Below, piece after piece: positions 1 to 8,355 of a DNA stretch of 64,000 bases. Under the pieces are notes generated by a model. That model saw nothing but the letters and a program-made list of their open reading frames with translations. It did not search any database and was not told where the DNA came from. The translations under genes and the position numbers were made by a program. The DNA is from Paraburkholderia sp. FT54 (lineage in GTDB: Bacteria > Pseudomonadota > Gammaproteobacteria > Burkholderiales > Burkholderiaceae), in NCBI RefSeq assembly GCF_031585635.1, contig NZ_CP134196.1:2046001-2110000 (forward strand), written 5' to 3'. How positions within the stretch are numbered: the stretch's first letter is position 1; every line of letters starts with the position of its first letter.

Positions 1-1
1 T

Positions 2-769
2 CAGAACGCGTTGCACGACGCGCTCACCGCCGGCCATTTCTCGCTGCACTTCCAGCCGAAGTTTCACGGCAGCGGCAACTCGCTGGCAGGCGCCGAAGCG
101 CTGATCCGCCTGCATCATCCGCAACTCGGCACACTGACGCCGCTCGAGTTCATTCCGATCGCCGAGCGCTCGGGACAGATCGTGCAGATCGGCTATTGGG
201 TCGTGCGCGAAACGTGCCGGCACATTCGCCAGTGGGTTTCGCAAGGCCTGCCGTCGATGAAAGTAGCGATCAACCTCTCGCTGCGCCAGTTGCTGCAGCC
301 AAAGCTCGTCGCGAGCATGCTCGAGATCGTCAAGGCCGAAGGCGTGGCCTGCGAGCAGATCATGTTCGAAATCACCGAAACCGTGGCCATGCAGGATGCG
401 CCAAAAACCATCGAAATGATCCGCGAATTCCAGGCGAGCGGCTTCGAGATCGCGATCGACGACTTCGGCACCGGCTATTCGAGCCTCGCCTATCTGCAGC
501 GTTTTCGCGTCAAGCAACTGAAGATCGACCGCTTCTTCACCAACGGCCTCGACGCGCACGGCCCGGAAGGCAGCGCGATCGTGTCGGCGATCATCGCGCT
601 CGCGCACTCGCTGGAAATGGACGTGGTGGCCGAGGGCGTGGAAACCGAATCGCAACTCGACATGCTCAAGACGATGATGTGCGACGAGATGCAGGGTTTC
701 CTGCTCGGCAAGCCGCTCAGCGCCGACGACTTCGGCGACCTGCTGCGGGAAAGAATGGTGGCCGCGTGA
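2..769 (+). CDS. EAL-domain cyclic-di-GMP phosphodiesterase, 5' truncated by window edge
   Basis: This is the C-terminal part of an EAL phosphodiesterase, the class that hydrolyses cyclic di-GMP to pGpG. The reading frame is open from base 2, so the start and any N-terminal sensory or GGDEF domain lie outside the window; a TTG at 11 is probably just an internal codon. The signature AEALIR (the EAL motif) is near residue 28 of the visible part, and the metal and loop motif DDFGTGYSSL near residue 150. ETVAM, KIDRFF and AEGVET motifs are also present, so the catalytic set looks intact and activity is likely. It ends in TGA about 30 bases from the convergent bactofilin gene. What it senses cannot be told from this piece. 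Confidence 0.93.
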   Translation, partial: QNALHDALTAGHFSLHFQPKFHGSGNSLAGAEALIRLHHPQLGTLTPLEFIPIAERSGQIVQIGYWVVRETCRHIRQWVSQGLPSMKVAINLSLRQLLQPKLVASMLEIVKAEGVACEQIMFEITETVAMQDAPKTIEMIREFQASGFEIAIDDFGTGYSSLAYLQRFRVKQLKIDRFFTNGLDAHGPEGSAIVSAIIALAHSLEMDVVAEGVETESQLDMLKTMMCDEMQGFLLGKPLSADDFGDLLRERMVAA

Positions 770-801
770 GCCTGACGCTCGTCTGACGGGCGCCGCGCCG
801 C

Positions 802-1236
802 CTAGCCGGCCTTGCGCTCGTCGAATGCGCTATCGGCCACCGACACCAGATGCGGCGTCGCCGCCTGCGCCGCGTCGCGCTTGGTGAGCTTGCCGTCCAC
901 CGAGGCGCCGCAATCCATCCGCAACTGCTGGTAGCAGATGTTGCCGGTCACATGCGCGTTGCTCTGCAGCTCGACGAAATGATCGGCAATCACGTCGCCG
1001 ACGATCCTGCCGTTGACCACCACGTCGTAGCCGTGCACGTTGCCTTCGATCGAGCCGCGGTCGCTCAGGACCAGCAGCGTCTGGCCGCCCGGCTCGCCGC
1101 TGACGTTGCCCTTCACATGGCCGTCCATGCGCAGGCCGTCGCTGAACTGCAGGTCGCCGGTGATCCGCACGTCGTGAGCGATCAGGGTGGCGAGCTTGGC
1201 CTGCTGGATGCCCACGGTTTTTTTCTTGTTGAACAT
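802..1236 (-). CDS. Bactofilin (polymer-forming cytoskeletal protein)
   Basis: A 144-residue bactofilin (DUF583 family). These proteins self-assemble without nucleotide into beta-helical filaments, usually at the inner face of the membrane, and often localise cell-wall enzymes. The central region (about residues 20-115) shows the repeating short beta-strand pattern of the family, for example the DLQFSDGLRMDGHVKGNVSG stretch followed by GSIEGNVHGYDVVVNGRIVGDV. The N-terminal MFNKKK may act as the membrane-binding tail known in other bactofilins. It is the last gene of a minus-strand unit led by an M23 peptidase, a pairing common for bactofilins, which suggests a role in shaping or remodelling peptidoglycan. 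Length is normal for the family. Confidence 0.92.
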   Translation of the reverse strand: MFNKKKTVGIQQAKLATLIAHDVRITGDLQFSDGLRMDGHVKGNVSGEPGGQTLLVLSDRGSIEGNVHGYDVVVNGRIVGDVIADHFVELQSNAHVTGNICYQQLRMDCGASVDGKLTKRDAAQAATPHLVSVADSAFDERKAG

Positions 1237-1362
1237 AACGATTTCCTTGAAATGAGAAAAAGGGGCGTCGCGTCATGCCGGGCGCGGCGACGAGCCGGGG
1301 GGCGTGGCTGGTGCGGTTGCTGGTTTGCGGTGCTGGTTTGCGGGTTTGCCTGTTTCGCTTGG

Positions 1363-1764
1363 TTAGCGGCGCGGCGCTTTTTCGGCCACCGCCGCTGACC
1401 GGCCCTTGCTCTGGCCGCGCAAAAACTGCACTTCCGCATTGAGCCGTGCGACCTCGGCTGCCGCGCTGTCCGCCGCCGTCTGCACCGCGGCGCGCGCCGC
1501 CGACTCCTGCGCCAGGGCGAGCCGCGCGCGGGTCAACTCGGTCTGCTTCGTTGCTTCGTCGACGGGCGTTGGGGTGCATTGCTCCTGCGCCATATCGGCG
1601 CGCCTCGCCTGCCAGGCCGCGAACACCGCCGCGCCCGCGCAGGCGCACAACAGGCAGACCACGCCCCACACCGTCGCGCGAAAACGCAGCGAGCGCGCGG
1701 GTCGAAGCGTGTAGGCGCGATGGGTCAGACTGTCCGCGTCGCGCGAAAAATGTCGATCAACCAT
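1363..1764 (-). CDS. Small single-pass membrane protein with coiled coil
   Basis: A 133-residue protein I do not recognise by family. It has a basic N-terminus, one hydrophobic segment at about residues 28-48 (VWGVVCLLCACAGAAVFAAW) and then an alanine/glutamate-rich helical stretch (about residues 65-115) that looks like a coiled coil. The start was placed at the ATG at 1764, which overlaps the end of the upstream M23 peptidase gene by 8 bases; the longer open frame upstream of it is inside the peptidase gene. The bactofilin gene follows. The overlap and shared direction suggest co-translation with the peptidase and a membrane scaffold or adaptor role, but this is inference from context only. 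Confidence 0.72.
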   Translation of the reverse strand: MVDRHFSRDADSLTHRAYTLRPARSLRFRATVWGVVCLLCACAGAAVFAAWQARRADMAQEQCTPTPVDEATKQTELTRARLALAQESAARAAVQTAADSAAAEVARLNAEVQFLRGQSKGRSAAVAEKAPRR

Positions 1765-2743
1765 GAGGTGTGGGCGGAAAAAGCGCGAGATAGGCGAGCG
1801 GGTTGACCGGCGCGCCGTTGACGAGAACTTCGAAATGCAGATGCGGGCCGGTGGAGCGCCCGGTCGAGCCGACATCGGCGATGTATTGGCGCGGCAGCAC
1901 CAGATCGCCGACATGCACGACAATGCGCGCCGCGTGGCCGTAGCGGGTCATGAGCCCGTTGCCATGATCGATTTCGACGGCGTCGCCGTAGCCCGATTTC
2001 TCGCCGGCGAAGACCACCCGGCCGCCCGCCGCCGCCAGAATCGGCGTGCCGGTTCTAGCCACCAGATCGAGGCCCGGATGAAAGCTCAAACGATGCGTGA
2101 AGGGATCCGTGCGGTTGCCGAACGGCGAGCCGAAGCGCGCGCCGTCGGCGGGCATGCGGCCGGGAAAGGCCGCGTATACGACGGCGTGATCGGCGGTCTG
2201 CCGCTCGAGCGCCGACAGGGTCGCGGCAATGCAATCGAGTTGCTGGCCGGTGCGCCCGGCATCGGCATGCCGGCCCAGTGACGGCGCGAGGTCGCTGCAG
2301 CGGCGCGGCGGCAAGGACGGGCCGCCCTCGCCTTCGCTGTCGGTGGCGGACGTATCGGTTTCGGACGCCGCAGACGCCGCACCCGGCGTGGCCGGCGCCA
2401 CGGATGCGCGCAGCGCGGGCCGCGGCGTATTCAGGCGCGCTTCGAAATCGCGCAAGTCGCCGACCTGAGCCGTGAGGCGCGCGATGCGCGGCTCGATCTG
2501 CGCCACCGAGGCGTTCAGCTTGCCGAGTTGATCGATCGCATAGTCGTGCTCGACGCGGACCGCCGCCTGGTCGCCCGACCCGGTGCGCGCGGACCAGTGC
2601 GAGCCGATCACAAAGCCCGCCGCGAGCGCCAGCACTGCCGCGCCGCCCGCCGCGCTCAAGGCGAGCGCGAGCGCCGTGCGGCGCGTGACGAAGCTGACCG
2701 AACCGCTGGCAAGCCGACTGCCCGCATGAAACACGGAAGACAT
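1757..2743 (-). CDS. M23 family peptidoglycan endopeptidase, membrane anchored
   Basis: A 328-residue LytM/M23 zinc metallopeptidase. An N-terminal membrane segment near residues 22-45 (ALALALSAAGGAAVLALAAG) should leave the rest in the periplasm. A helical linker follows, then the peptidase domain in the last 110 residues or so with the zinc and catalytic motifs HPGLD, HGNGLMTRYGH and GPHLHFEV. All expected residues are present, so it is probably active and cuts peptide cross-links of the cell wall. The start was set at the ATG at 2743 because the sequence from there reads as a normal membrane-anchored M23 protein and an AGG lies about 8 bases before it; the frame stays open to 2968 but that part looks non-coding. 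It leads an operon ending in a bactofilin. Confidence 0.9.
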   Translation of the reverse strand: MSSVFHAGSRLASGSVSFVTRRTALALALSAAGGAAVLALAAGFVIGSHWSARTGSGDQAAVRVEHDYAIDQLGKLNASVAQIEPRIARLTAQVGDLRDFEARLNTPRPALRASVAPATPGAASAASETDTSATDSEGEGGPSLPPRRCSDLAPSLGRHADAGRTGQQLDCIAATLSALERQTADHAVVYAAFPGRMPADGARFGSPFGNRTDPFTHRLSFHPGLDLVARTGTPILAAAGGRVVFAGEKSGYGDAVEIDHGNGLMTRYGHAARIVVHVGDLVLPRQYIADVGSTGRSTGPHLHFEVLVNGAPVNPLAYLALFPPTPHG

Positions 2744-3254
2744 CAGCGGCGCCTCGCGCGCGATGGGCTCGCGTTGTGCGTCCGTACGGCTGCGGCGCAG
2801 CGCGGGTCCGCCACGGGCAGCGCTTTGAACGCGCCAGCCGTGCGACGTGTGCCGTGCGATGGCGAGCGGGACAGAAGATCGGCGAACAGGGCTAGCTGCA
2901 TACGGCATCAACCGGATACAGACCGGTCGCGATAATGACAGAGGGCGCCGATTATCCCCTGGCATCACGAAGCATCATCTCAAATACAGGGAGATGAGGC
3001 GACGTGGCCCGCATGCCCTCTGTTTCGCCATGAGCGCCTGGCTCAAACCGAGGTTTCAGTCTCCTGCGACCCGCTCCGCTCCCGTTCAGCCAGCGCTTCC
3101 GGCCGTTCGATCAGGGCACCGCTGGCGCGCGTCATCGACATGCGCCGGCGCGGCTTGGCAAGTCCATCGCGAAAATGCTTGACTTCTGCCACAAGAAAAC
3201 TAATATACGCACCGCGTACATCAACCCGCCATTCCCTCTGCCGACAGGTGCCCC

Positions 3255-4547
3255 ATGAGCGTCCCGCAACAAGCCTTCCTACGCGATGCGATGCGTCGCC
3301 TGAACATGACGCGCGACACGTTCGCGAGCCGCATCGGCGTGTCGCGCCGCGCGCTCGACACGTGGCTGCTGCCGGACGACTCGCAGGAATCGCGGGCCAT
3401 GCCGGAGATCGTCGAGCGCTTCGTGTCGGAAATCGTGGTCCACGGGGAGCCGGGCGAAAAATATACGCAAAGCGTAGACTCGCAGTCGCTTGCCAGCCAG
3501 ATGCTGTTCGAGGGCAAGCCGCAGTTGCTGTCGGTGGATCAATTCTCGCGCGACTCGGTGGAGGCGCTGTTTCGCGTGGCCGACATCATGCAGCCGATCG
3601 CACGGCGCCGCAAAATCTCCCGCGTGCTGGAAGGCGCGGTACTCGGCAATCTGTTCTTCGAGGCCAGCACGCGCACCCGCGTGAGCTTCGGCGCCGCGTT
3701 CTGCCGGCTGGGCGGCTCGGTGTGCGACACCACCGGCTTCACGTTTTCGTCGATGGCCAAGGGCGAGTCGATCTACGACACCAGCCGCGTGATGAGCGGC
3801 TACGTGGACGCGCTGGTGATCCGCCATCCGGAGCAAGGCTCGGTGGCCGAATTCGCGCGCGCCACCAACGTGCCGGTGATCAACGGCGGTGACGGTCCGG
3901 GCGAACACCCGAGCCAGGCGCTGCTCGATCTGTACACGATTCAGCGCGAGTTCTCGCGCCTGGGCAAGATCGTCGACGGCGCGCATATCGCGCTGGTCGG
4001 CGACCTCAAATACGGGCGCACCGTGCACTCGCTGGTCAAGCTGCTGGCGCTGCACCGCGGCATCAAATTCACGCTGATCTCGCCGCCCATGCTTGAAATG
4101 CCGAGCTACATCATCGAGCAGATTTCGCGCAACGATCACGTGATCGAGCAGACCACCGATCTGACCGCCGGGCTGCGCGGCGCCGACGTGGTGTACGCCA
4201 CGCGCATTCAGAAGGAGCGCTTCACCGACGAATCGTTCGAAGGCTACACGCCGGATTTCCAGATCAATCAGGCGCTGGTGGATAGCGTGTGCGGCGCCGA
4301 TACGCTGATCATGCATCCGCTGCCGCGCGACAGCCGGCCGGGCGCAAACGATCTGAGCGTGGACCTGAATCACGATTCACGGCTGGCGATTTTCCGGCAA
4401 ACCGACAACGGCATTCCGGTGCGGATGGCGATTTTCGCGGTGCTGCTGGGCGTCGAGAAACTGGTCCAGCATTCCATGCGCGATGCGGCGTGGCGCCCGC
4501 CCGCCTATCTCGGCCCGGACGATGCGGTGTTTCACGGCATCGATTGA
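3255..4547 (+). CDS. pyrB: Aspartate carbamoyltransferase, long form with N-terminal HTH-like extension
   Basis: A 430-residue aspartate transcarbamylase, which joins carbamoyl phosphate and aspartate in pyrimidine synthesis. The carbamoyl-phosphate loop FEASTRTRVSF is at about residues 135-146, GDLKYGRTVHSL near 252 and the aspartate-side motif MHPLPR near 353, so the catalytic residues are in place. The usual catalytic chain is about 310 residues; here there are about 80 extra N-terminal residues. They contain LNMTRDTFASRIGVSRRALD, which reads like a Cro-type helix-turn-helix followed by a short helical linker. Related long forms are known to me from Burkholderia-type genomes. No pyrI or dihydroorotase-like gene is adjacent. 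The start has AGGTG four bases upstream. Confidence 0.93.
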   Translation: MSVPQQAFLRDAMRRLNMTRDTFASRIGVSRRALDTWLLPDDSQESRAMPEIVERFVSEIVVHGEPGEKYTQSVDSQSLASQMLFEGKPQLLSVDQFSRDSVEALFRVADIMQPIARRRKISRVLEGAVLGNLFFEASTRTRVSFGAAFCRLGGSVCDTTGFTFSSMAKGESIYDTSRVMSGYVDALVIRHPEQGSVAEFARATNVPVINGGDGPGEHPSQALLDLYTIQREFSRLGKIVDGAHIALVGDLKYGRTVHSLVKLLALHRGIKFTLISPPMLEMPSYIIEQISRNDHVIEQTTDLTAGLRGADVVYATRIQKERFTDESFEGYTPDFQINQALVDSVCGADTLIMHPLPRDSRPGANDLSVDLNHDSRLAIFRQTDNGIPVRMAIFAVLLGVEKLVQHSMRDAAWRPPAYLGPDDAVFHGID

Positions 4548-4597
4548 CGGATCAGTGGGCGGCGTGATGAAACCGCCCCGCAGCGCGCGGCACAGCC

Positions 4598-5437
4598 TCA
4601 GGCCGCGGCGCTCCCATTGCGCTTGAACGTCCCGGCGAAAAACAGCACCTGGTACTGCACGGCGTTGGCCCAGTACTTCCAGGTGTGGCCGCCGGGCCGC
4701 TCCGCGTAGTCGTGCGGCACGCCGAGTTCGACCAGCCGCTCATGCAGCGTCCGGTTCGATTGCACCAGCGAGTCGTTGACCCCGCAATCGATCGTGAGCG
4801 CGATATGCGCGTTGCTGAAATTGCGCGCGTTCTCGACGATCGCCTCGTTGTTCCAGAAGTCGGCATGCCGCATCGGATCGCCGAATACCTGGTCGATGCC
4901 CGGCTCATCTTCACAACCACGCGGATCCACCGCGCCGCTGATGCTGCCCGCGGCGCCGAACTCTTCCGGCCGGTCCAGCGCGATATGCAAGGCGCCGAAA
5001 CCGCCCATGCTCAAGCCGGTAATGGCGCGCGCCTGGCGCGTCGCGATCGTGCGGAAATGCGCGTCGACGTAGCTCACCACCTCCGTGCCTACATAGGTTT
5101 CGTACCGGCTGTGCGGATCGACAGGACTGTCGATGTACCAGCTTTCGTGGCCACCGTCGGGCATCACGAGTATCACGTGATAGCGGTCGGCCAGCTTGCC
5201 GATCTGCGAATTCGAAGTCCAGTCGGTGTAGTCGCCGCCCGAGCCGTGCAGCAGATAGACGACGGGAAAACGATCAGCCGCTTTGCCGCGCGCATATTGA
5301 TCGGGCAGCACGACCGTCGCTTCGAGCGACTTATGCATGGCCGCGCTCGGAATGGTGACGACCCGCGACTGAAACGCCCACGCAGGCGTCGTACAGAGCA
5401 GTGTAAGAATGAGCCAGAACGCACGAGCTTTATTCAT
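4598..5437 (-). CDS. Secreted serine esterase (esterase D / tributyrin esterase-like)
   Basis: A 279-residue alpha/beta-hydrolase of the putative esterase family that includes esterase D and mycolyltransferase-like proteins. The N-terminus MNKARAFWLILTLLCTTPAW is a clear Sec signal peptide, cleaved probably after AWA. The oxyanion strand VVYLLHGSGG, nucleophile elbow GLSMGG, a candidate acid in DCGVNDS and a candidate base in GGHTW form a complete catalytic set. The start at 5437 was preferred over longer frames because it begins exactly at the signal peptide and has purines (GGGAAGAG) just upstream. It converges on pyrB. The substrate is unknown; an acyl ester of modest size is likely. Confidence 0.87.
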   Translation of the reverse strand: MNKARAFWLILTLLCTTPAWAFQSRVVTIPSAAMHKSLEATVVLPDQYARGKAADRFPVVYLLHGSGGDYTDWTSNSQIGKLADRYHVILVMPDGGHESWYIDSPVDPHSRYETYVGTEVVSYVDAHFRTIATRQARAITGLSMGGFGALHIALDRPEEFGAAGSISGAVDPRGCEDEPGIDQVFGDPMRHADFWNNEAIVENARNFSNAHIALTIDCGVNDSLVQSNRTLHERLVELGVPHDYAERPGGHTWKYWANAVQYQVLFFAGTFKRNGSAAA

Positions 5438-5663
5438 GGTGTGTCGCTCTTCCCTTTCCAGGAGTCCGAAGAACACTTCCGGCATACGGCGGCAAAATTC
5501 TGTCGACGACTCTAGCAATGGCGACTTACAACCAAATTTCAGCGAAACATACGATCCCGTCAGCATGCAGCGGAACTTCGACTTTTCGCAATGCGACGCC
5601 ACCGTCGTTTCATGCTTTCGAAGTCGATGTTCTGGCCATTGAAAATTAGCGCGGAGCCGCGAC

Positions 5664-5686
5664 CGAAGTACGAAGTACGAAGTACG
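5664..5686. repeat. Tandem heptamer, three copies of CGAAGTA
   Basis: Three perfect head-to-tail copies of CGAAGTA followed by CG. It lies in the non-coding interval between the esterase and the KdpD-like kinase genes. It may be a slippage-prone site; no function is evident. Confidence 0.9.
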
Positions 5687-5759
5687 TGTAATCCGACGCA
5701 CGTCAAGGTGCCTGCCATCGCTGCTCACAAGGGTCGCGCCTCAATAACCTCACCAAGGC

Positions 5760-5848
5760 GATTGCAGATTCATGTAATAGCCGTCCTGCACCACGCCGGC
5801 TATGATCAGGAAGCTGGCACTACGATCCGTCCAATTCAGTCACCGCGG
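5760..5848. repeat. Diverged intergenic 89-bp element, copy A
   Basis: This stretch aligns without gaps to 8163-8251 at 65 of 89 positions by hand count, with a shared core CAGATTCATGTA(A/G)TAGCC and a shared end TCAC(C/T)GCGG. Neither copy is inside a credible gene. It could be a duplicated promoter/regulatory region or the relic of a small mobile element. Confidence 0.7.
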
Positions 5849-6164
5849 TCCGGGGGTCGTGATGCGGGCAAAAGTTCTCCACAAGCGCGCCAGGCTAAAC
5901 GTTCAGGCGTTGCGGCACTTCTTCATAGAAATCTCGCGCTCGTTTGGAAATCAACTGCGGCAGAAGTTCCAGAAGTTGATCGTGGTATGAACCAGGTTCT
6001 CAATGCGTAGTGCAGATTTGAAATTGTCCGGCGCTCAGCCCTGCAATCGTAGCCGCCATTCATGCTCACGGTGGTGTCCCGCAGGCCCATTCGGACCGAC
6101 CGTGCGATGCGTACCGGTTGAGGCAAACGTCGCCCACCAATGGCGACTCGTTGGGAACACATTC

Positions 6165-7397
6165 ATGAGATCAACGACGTGCGAACGCCGCGTCCGTGCG
6201 ATGTACGCCATGGCGCGCGAGCTGGGTACGGCGCAGACGGCCGGGCAGATCATCGAGATCGGCACCCGATACGTCGCCGAAGGCTTCCAGGTCCGCGCCG
6301 CGATCCTCTTGCCCGACTGTGCGGAGAAGCTGCAGCAGAAGATCGAAGAGGCAACGCCCATCGCGATGTCCAACGAACGGGCGCTCGACCCGGACATCGC
6401 GCAGCGGGTCTACGACCAGCACAAAACTGTTGGACGCAGCATCGATCCGCTGCCTGTGACGGACGTGCTGTACTTGCCGCTGAAGGCGCCGATATGCACT
6501 CGCGGCGTGCTCGCGCTGGTCCCGGAGGAGGTCTGCGCACTAGCGAGTCCCGAGCAGCAGCGGACGCTCGATGCTTTCACCGCACAGATCGCCCTCGCGC
6601 TTGAACGGGTCCACTACATGGAGACTGCACAGGATGCACTTGTCAGCATGGCGTCGGAGCGGCTTCGCAATTCATTGCTGTCGGCAATCTCACATGACCT
6701 GCGCACACCGCTAACCGCAATCGTCGGGTTCGCGTCGATGCTTGCCCAACAGGATAAAGGGAGAAAGTCGGCAAGAGCGAACATGGGACTTGTCGACGCG
6801 ATCTACGAGGAAGCGCTACGCATGACCGGCCTCGTCACCAACCTCCTCGAAATGACGCGACTCGAAGCCGGCGGCGTGCGCCTTAGCCGGCAGTGGCTGA
6901 TGCTCGAAGAGGTGGTCGGCGCGGCGCTCGGCGCATGCCGGCGAATGCTAGGCAACCGTCCGGTGCAGGTGCAGGCGTCGCCGGAACTCCCGCTTCTGCA
7001 ACTCGAAGCGGTACTGATGGAACGGCTCTTTGCGAATCTCCTTGAGAACGCCGCGAAGTACACGCCTCCGTGCACGCCACTTAAGATCAGCGCGACGACG
7101 GTCCATGAAGATGACCGGAAATACGTGAAGGTCTGTGTCGACGACAGCGGACCAGGGCTGCCGACGGGCATGGAGGCGCGCGTGTTCGACAAGTTCACGC
7201 GCGGCGAGAAAGAGTTCGCCAAGCCGGGAATAGGTCTCGGCCTCGCGATCTGCCGGGTGATCGTGGATGCACACGATGGGACCATCGGTGCCGAAAATCG
7301 TATCGATGGCAGCGGCGACGTGATCGGCGCACGCTTCTGGTTCACGTTGCCGGCAGACGAGGTCCCTCCGACCGGGGCGCCACCGTCCGAGCTATGA
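6165..7397 (+). CDS. Sensor histidine kinase matching the C-terminal half of KdpD
   Basis: A 410-residue histidine kinase that reads as the C-terminal half of KdpD, the potassium/turgor sensor kinase. A GAF-like region covers about residues 8-155, the HisKA domain carries ISHDLRTPLTAIVG with the phospho-acceptor His near residue 177, and the ATPase domain has NLLENAAKYTPP, DDSGPGL and GIGLGLAI. The KdpD N-terminal Usp-like domain and the four membrane helices are missing, so this is a soluble kinase or a remnant. KdpD-like sequence starts at about 6190; the ATG at 6165 is the nearest sensible start, though 6201 is possible. No kdpE follows; instead there is a broken FixJ-type gene on the other strand. 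Kinase motifs are intact, so activity is possible. Confidence 0.82.
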   Translation: MRSTTCERRVRAMYAMARELGTAQTAGQIIEIGTRYVAEGFQVRAAILLPDCAEKLQQKIEEATPIAMSNERALDPDIAQRVYDQHKTVGRSIDPLPVTDVLYLPLKAPICTRGVLALVPEEVCALASPEQQRTLDAFTAQIALALERVHYMETAQDALVSMASERLRNSLLSAISHDLRTPLTAIVGFASMLAQQDKGRKSARANMGLVDAIYEEALRMTGLVTNLLEMTRLEAGGVRLSRQWLMLEEVVGAALGACRRMLGNRPVQVQASPELPLLQLEAVLMERLFANLLENAAKYTPPCTPLKISATTVHEDDRKYVKVCVDDSGPGLPTGMEARVFDKFTRGEKEFAKPGIGLGLAICRVIVDAHDGTIGAENRIDGSGDVIGARFWFTLPADEVPPTGAPPSEL

Positions 7398-7398
7398 G

Positions 7399-7537
7399 CA
7401 AGCCGCTTGCGAGCAACGGCAACACCTCCTGCTCACGAGGCGTCAGCGATTGATAGAGCCCGGAGCGTGGCCGCATCCTCGACCTCCCTGTGAAAAATGC
7501 GTGCCCTGGCGAGTGCCGCATCGACCGCGCGGCACAA
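7399..7537 (-). pseudogene. Fragment of FixJ/LuxR-type response regulator, frameshifted and truncated
   Basis: Read on the minus strand, 7446-7399 encodes LTPREQEVLPLLASGL, the start of a LuxR-type DNA-binding domain in the FixJ form. Just before it, in another frame, lies the typical linker (AVDAALARARIFHREVEDAA then TLRAL). The two join only with a frameshift near 7460. The sequence stops matching right after ASGL, at the point where the KdpD-like gene ends, so the recognition helix is lost. The receiver domain is absent too. This is a decayed gene fragment, perhaps once a partner of a nearby kinase. Confidence 0.66.
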
Positions 7538-7573
7538 TCGTGCGCGTCGCAGCGGTCCAGTCCATCGCCAACA

Positions 7574-7882
7574 TCAGCTCATGTCCTTCACACGTAGAAA
7601 AGCGTTCGCCGCGACCAATAGACCCGCGTCATGTTCTCGAAGCGTCGCCTCCACTTCATCGAATGCCTCCTTCAACTCGCTTCGCCCCGCCTTCGTCGAA
7701 TTTCCGCTACCGCGGATGAGTTCGGCCTCGTTTTTCAACCGTTTCACAAGCTTCGCCGCGCAGCGGCTGTCAAGGACCGCGGTTCGGACAAAGCCGTTGA
7801 TCTGGCCTATCAGCGCGGACAGCGTCGCTTCGGTCGATTGATTCAAGCGCTCGTCCACGTCAGGAAGCGGTCGCTCTTTCAT
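7574..7882 (-). CDS. Hypothetical protein, 102 aa, helical and charged
   Basis: A 102-residue protein that I do not recognise. It is rich in Glu, Arg, Ala and Leu, has no membrane segment or signal peptide, and looks mostly alpha-helical (for example TEATLSALIGQINGFVRTAV and ELKEAFDEVEATLREHDAGL). The start at 7882 was chosen because GGAGA lies about 7 bases before it; a longer frame to 7987 has no such site. It stands alone between the FixJ fragment and copy B of the 89-bp repeat. Four-helix-bundle or nucleoid-associated roles could be imagined, but nothing in the sequence settles this. Confidence 0.6.
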   Translation of the reverse strand: MKERPLPDVDERLNQSTEATLSALIGQINGFVRTAVLDSRCAAKLVKRLKNEAELIRGSGNSTKAGRSELKEAFDEVEATLREHDAGLLVAANAFLRVKDMS

Positions 7883-8162
7883 CTTGATTCTCCGGTTAGC
7901 ACTGGGATTGAACGCACCGAGATACTGCGCCCCGGAATCGTTACGGCGGACACTGCGCCTGCGCAAGATCGTCAGACGGATTGCCAATTTCTTCGGAGGC
8001 GATGTTTCGATTTTCTGGGTCGGCTATTGCGCGCTTTGATCAAGCGCCACAGAAACAACATATATCGTTGCGCCCGTCCGAGACATTGCATATTTATGTA
8101 ACCCGAATCATGTCAGTTCGACCGACCTTGCTCAACAAGCGTCCGGCGTGCCTCGCTGGATC

Positions 8163-8251
8163 GATACCAGATTCATGTAGTAGCCGTCTCTCGCCTCGCC
8201 AACTATCATCAAGTACCCGGTACTCTGAACCGTTCAATCCGATCACTGCGG
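8163..8251. repeat. Diverged intergenic 89-bp element, copy B
   Basis: Second copy of the element at 5760-5848 (65 of 89 identical, same orientation). It ends about 105 bases before the start of the PRC-barrel gene at 8356, so it may be part of that gene's control region. Confidence 0.7.
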
Positions 8252-8355
8252 CGTGGCGATTGCACTGCGGACCCAGATGTGGACGCGGACCTGATCGCCG
8301 TCCCGCGCGGGCAATTCACGGCAAACAATTAAACAATTTCTCCTGGAGAGATAGT

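Larger units (their letters stand above)
5438..6164. other. Gene-poor interval with a short tandem repeat and a dispersed repeat
   Basis: About 730 bases with no convincing gene. Short open frames in it have no recognisable motif or codon bias. It holds the heptamer repeat at 5664-5686 and copy A of the 89-bp element at 5760-5848, listed separately. The right-hand part leads into the KdpD-like kinase but does not encode the KdpD N-terminus. Confidence 0.6.
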
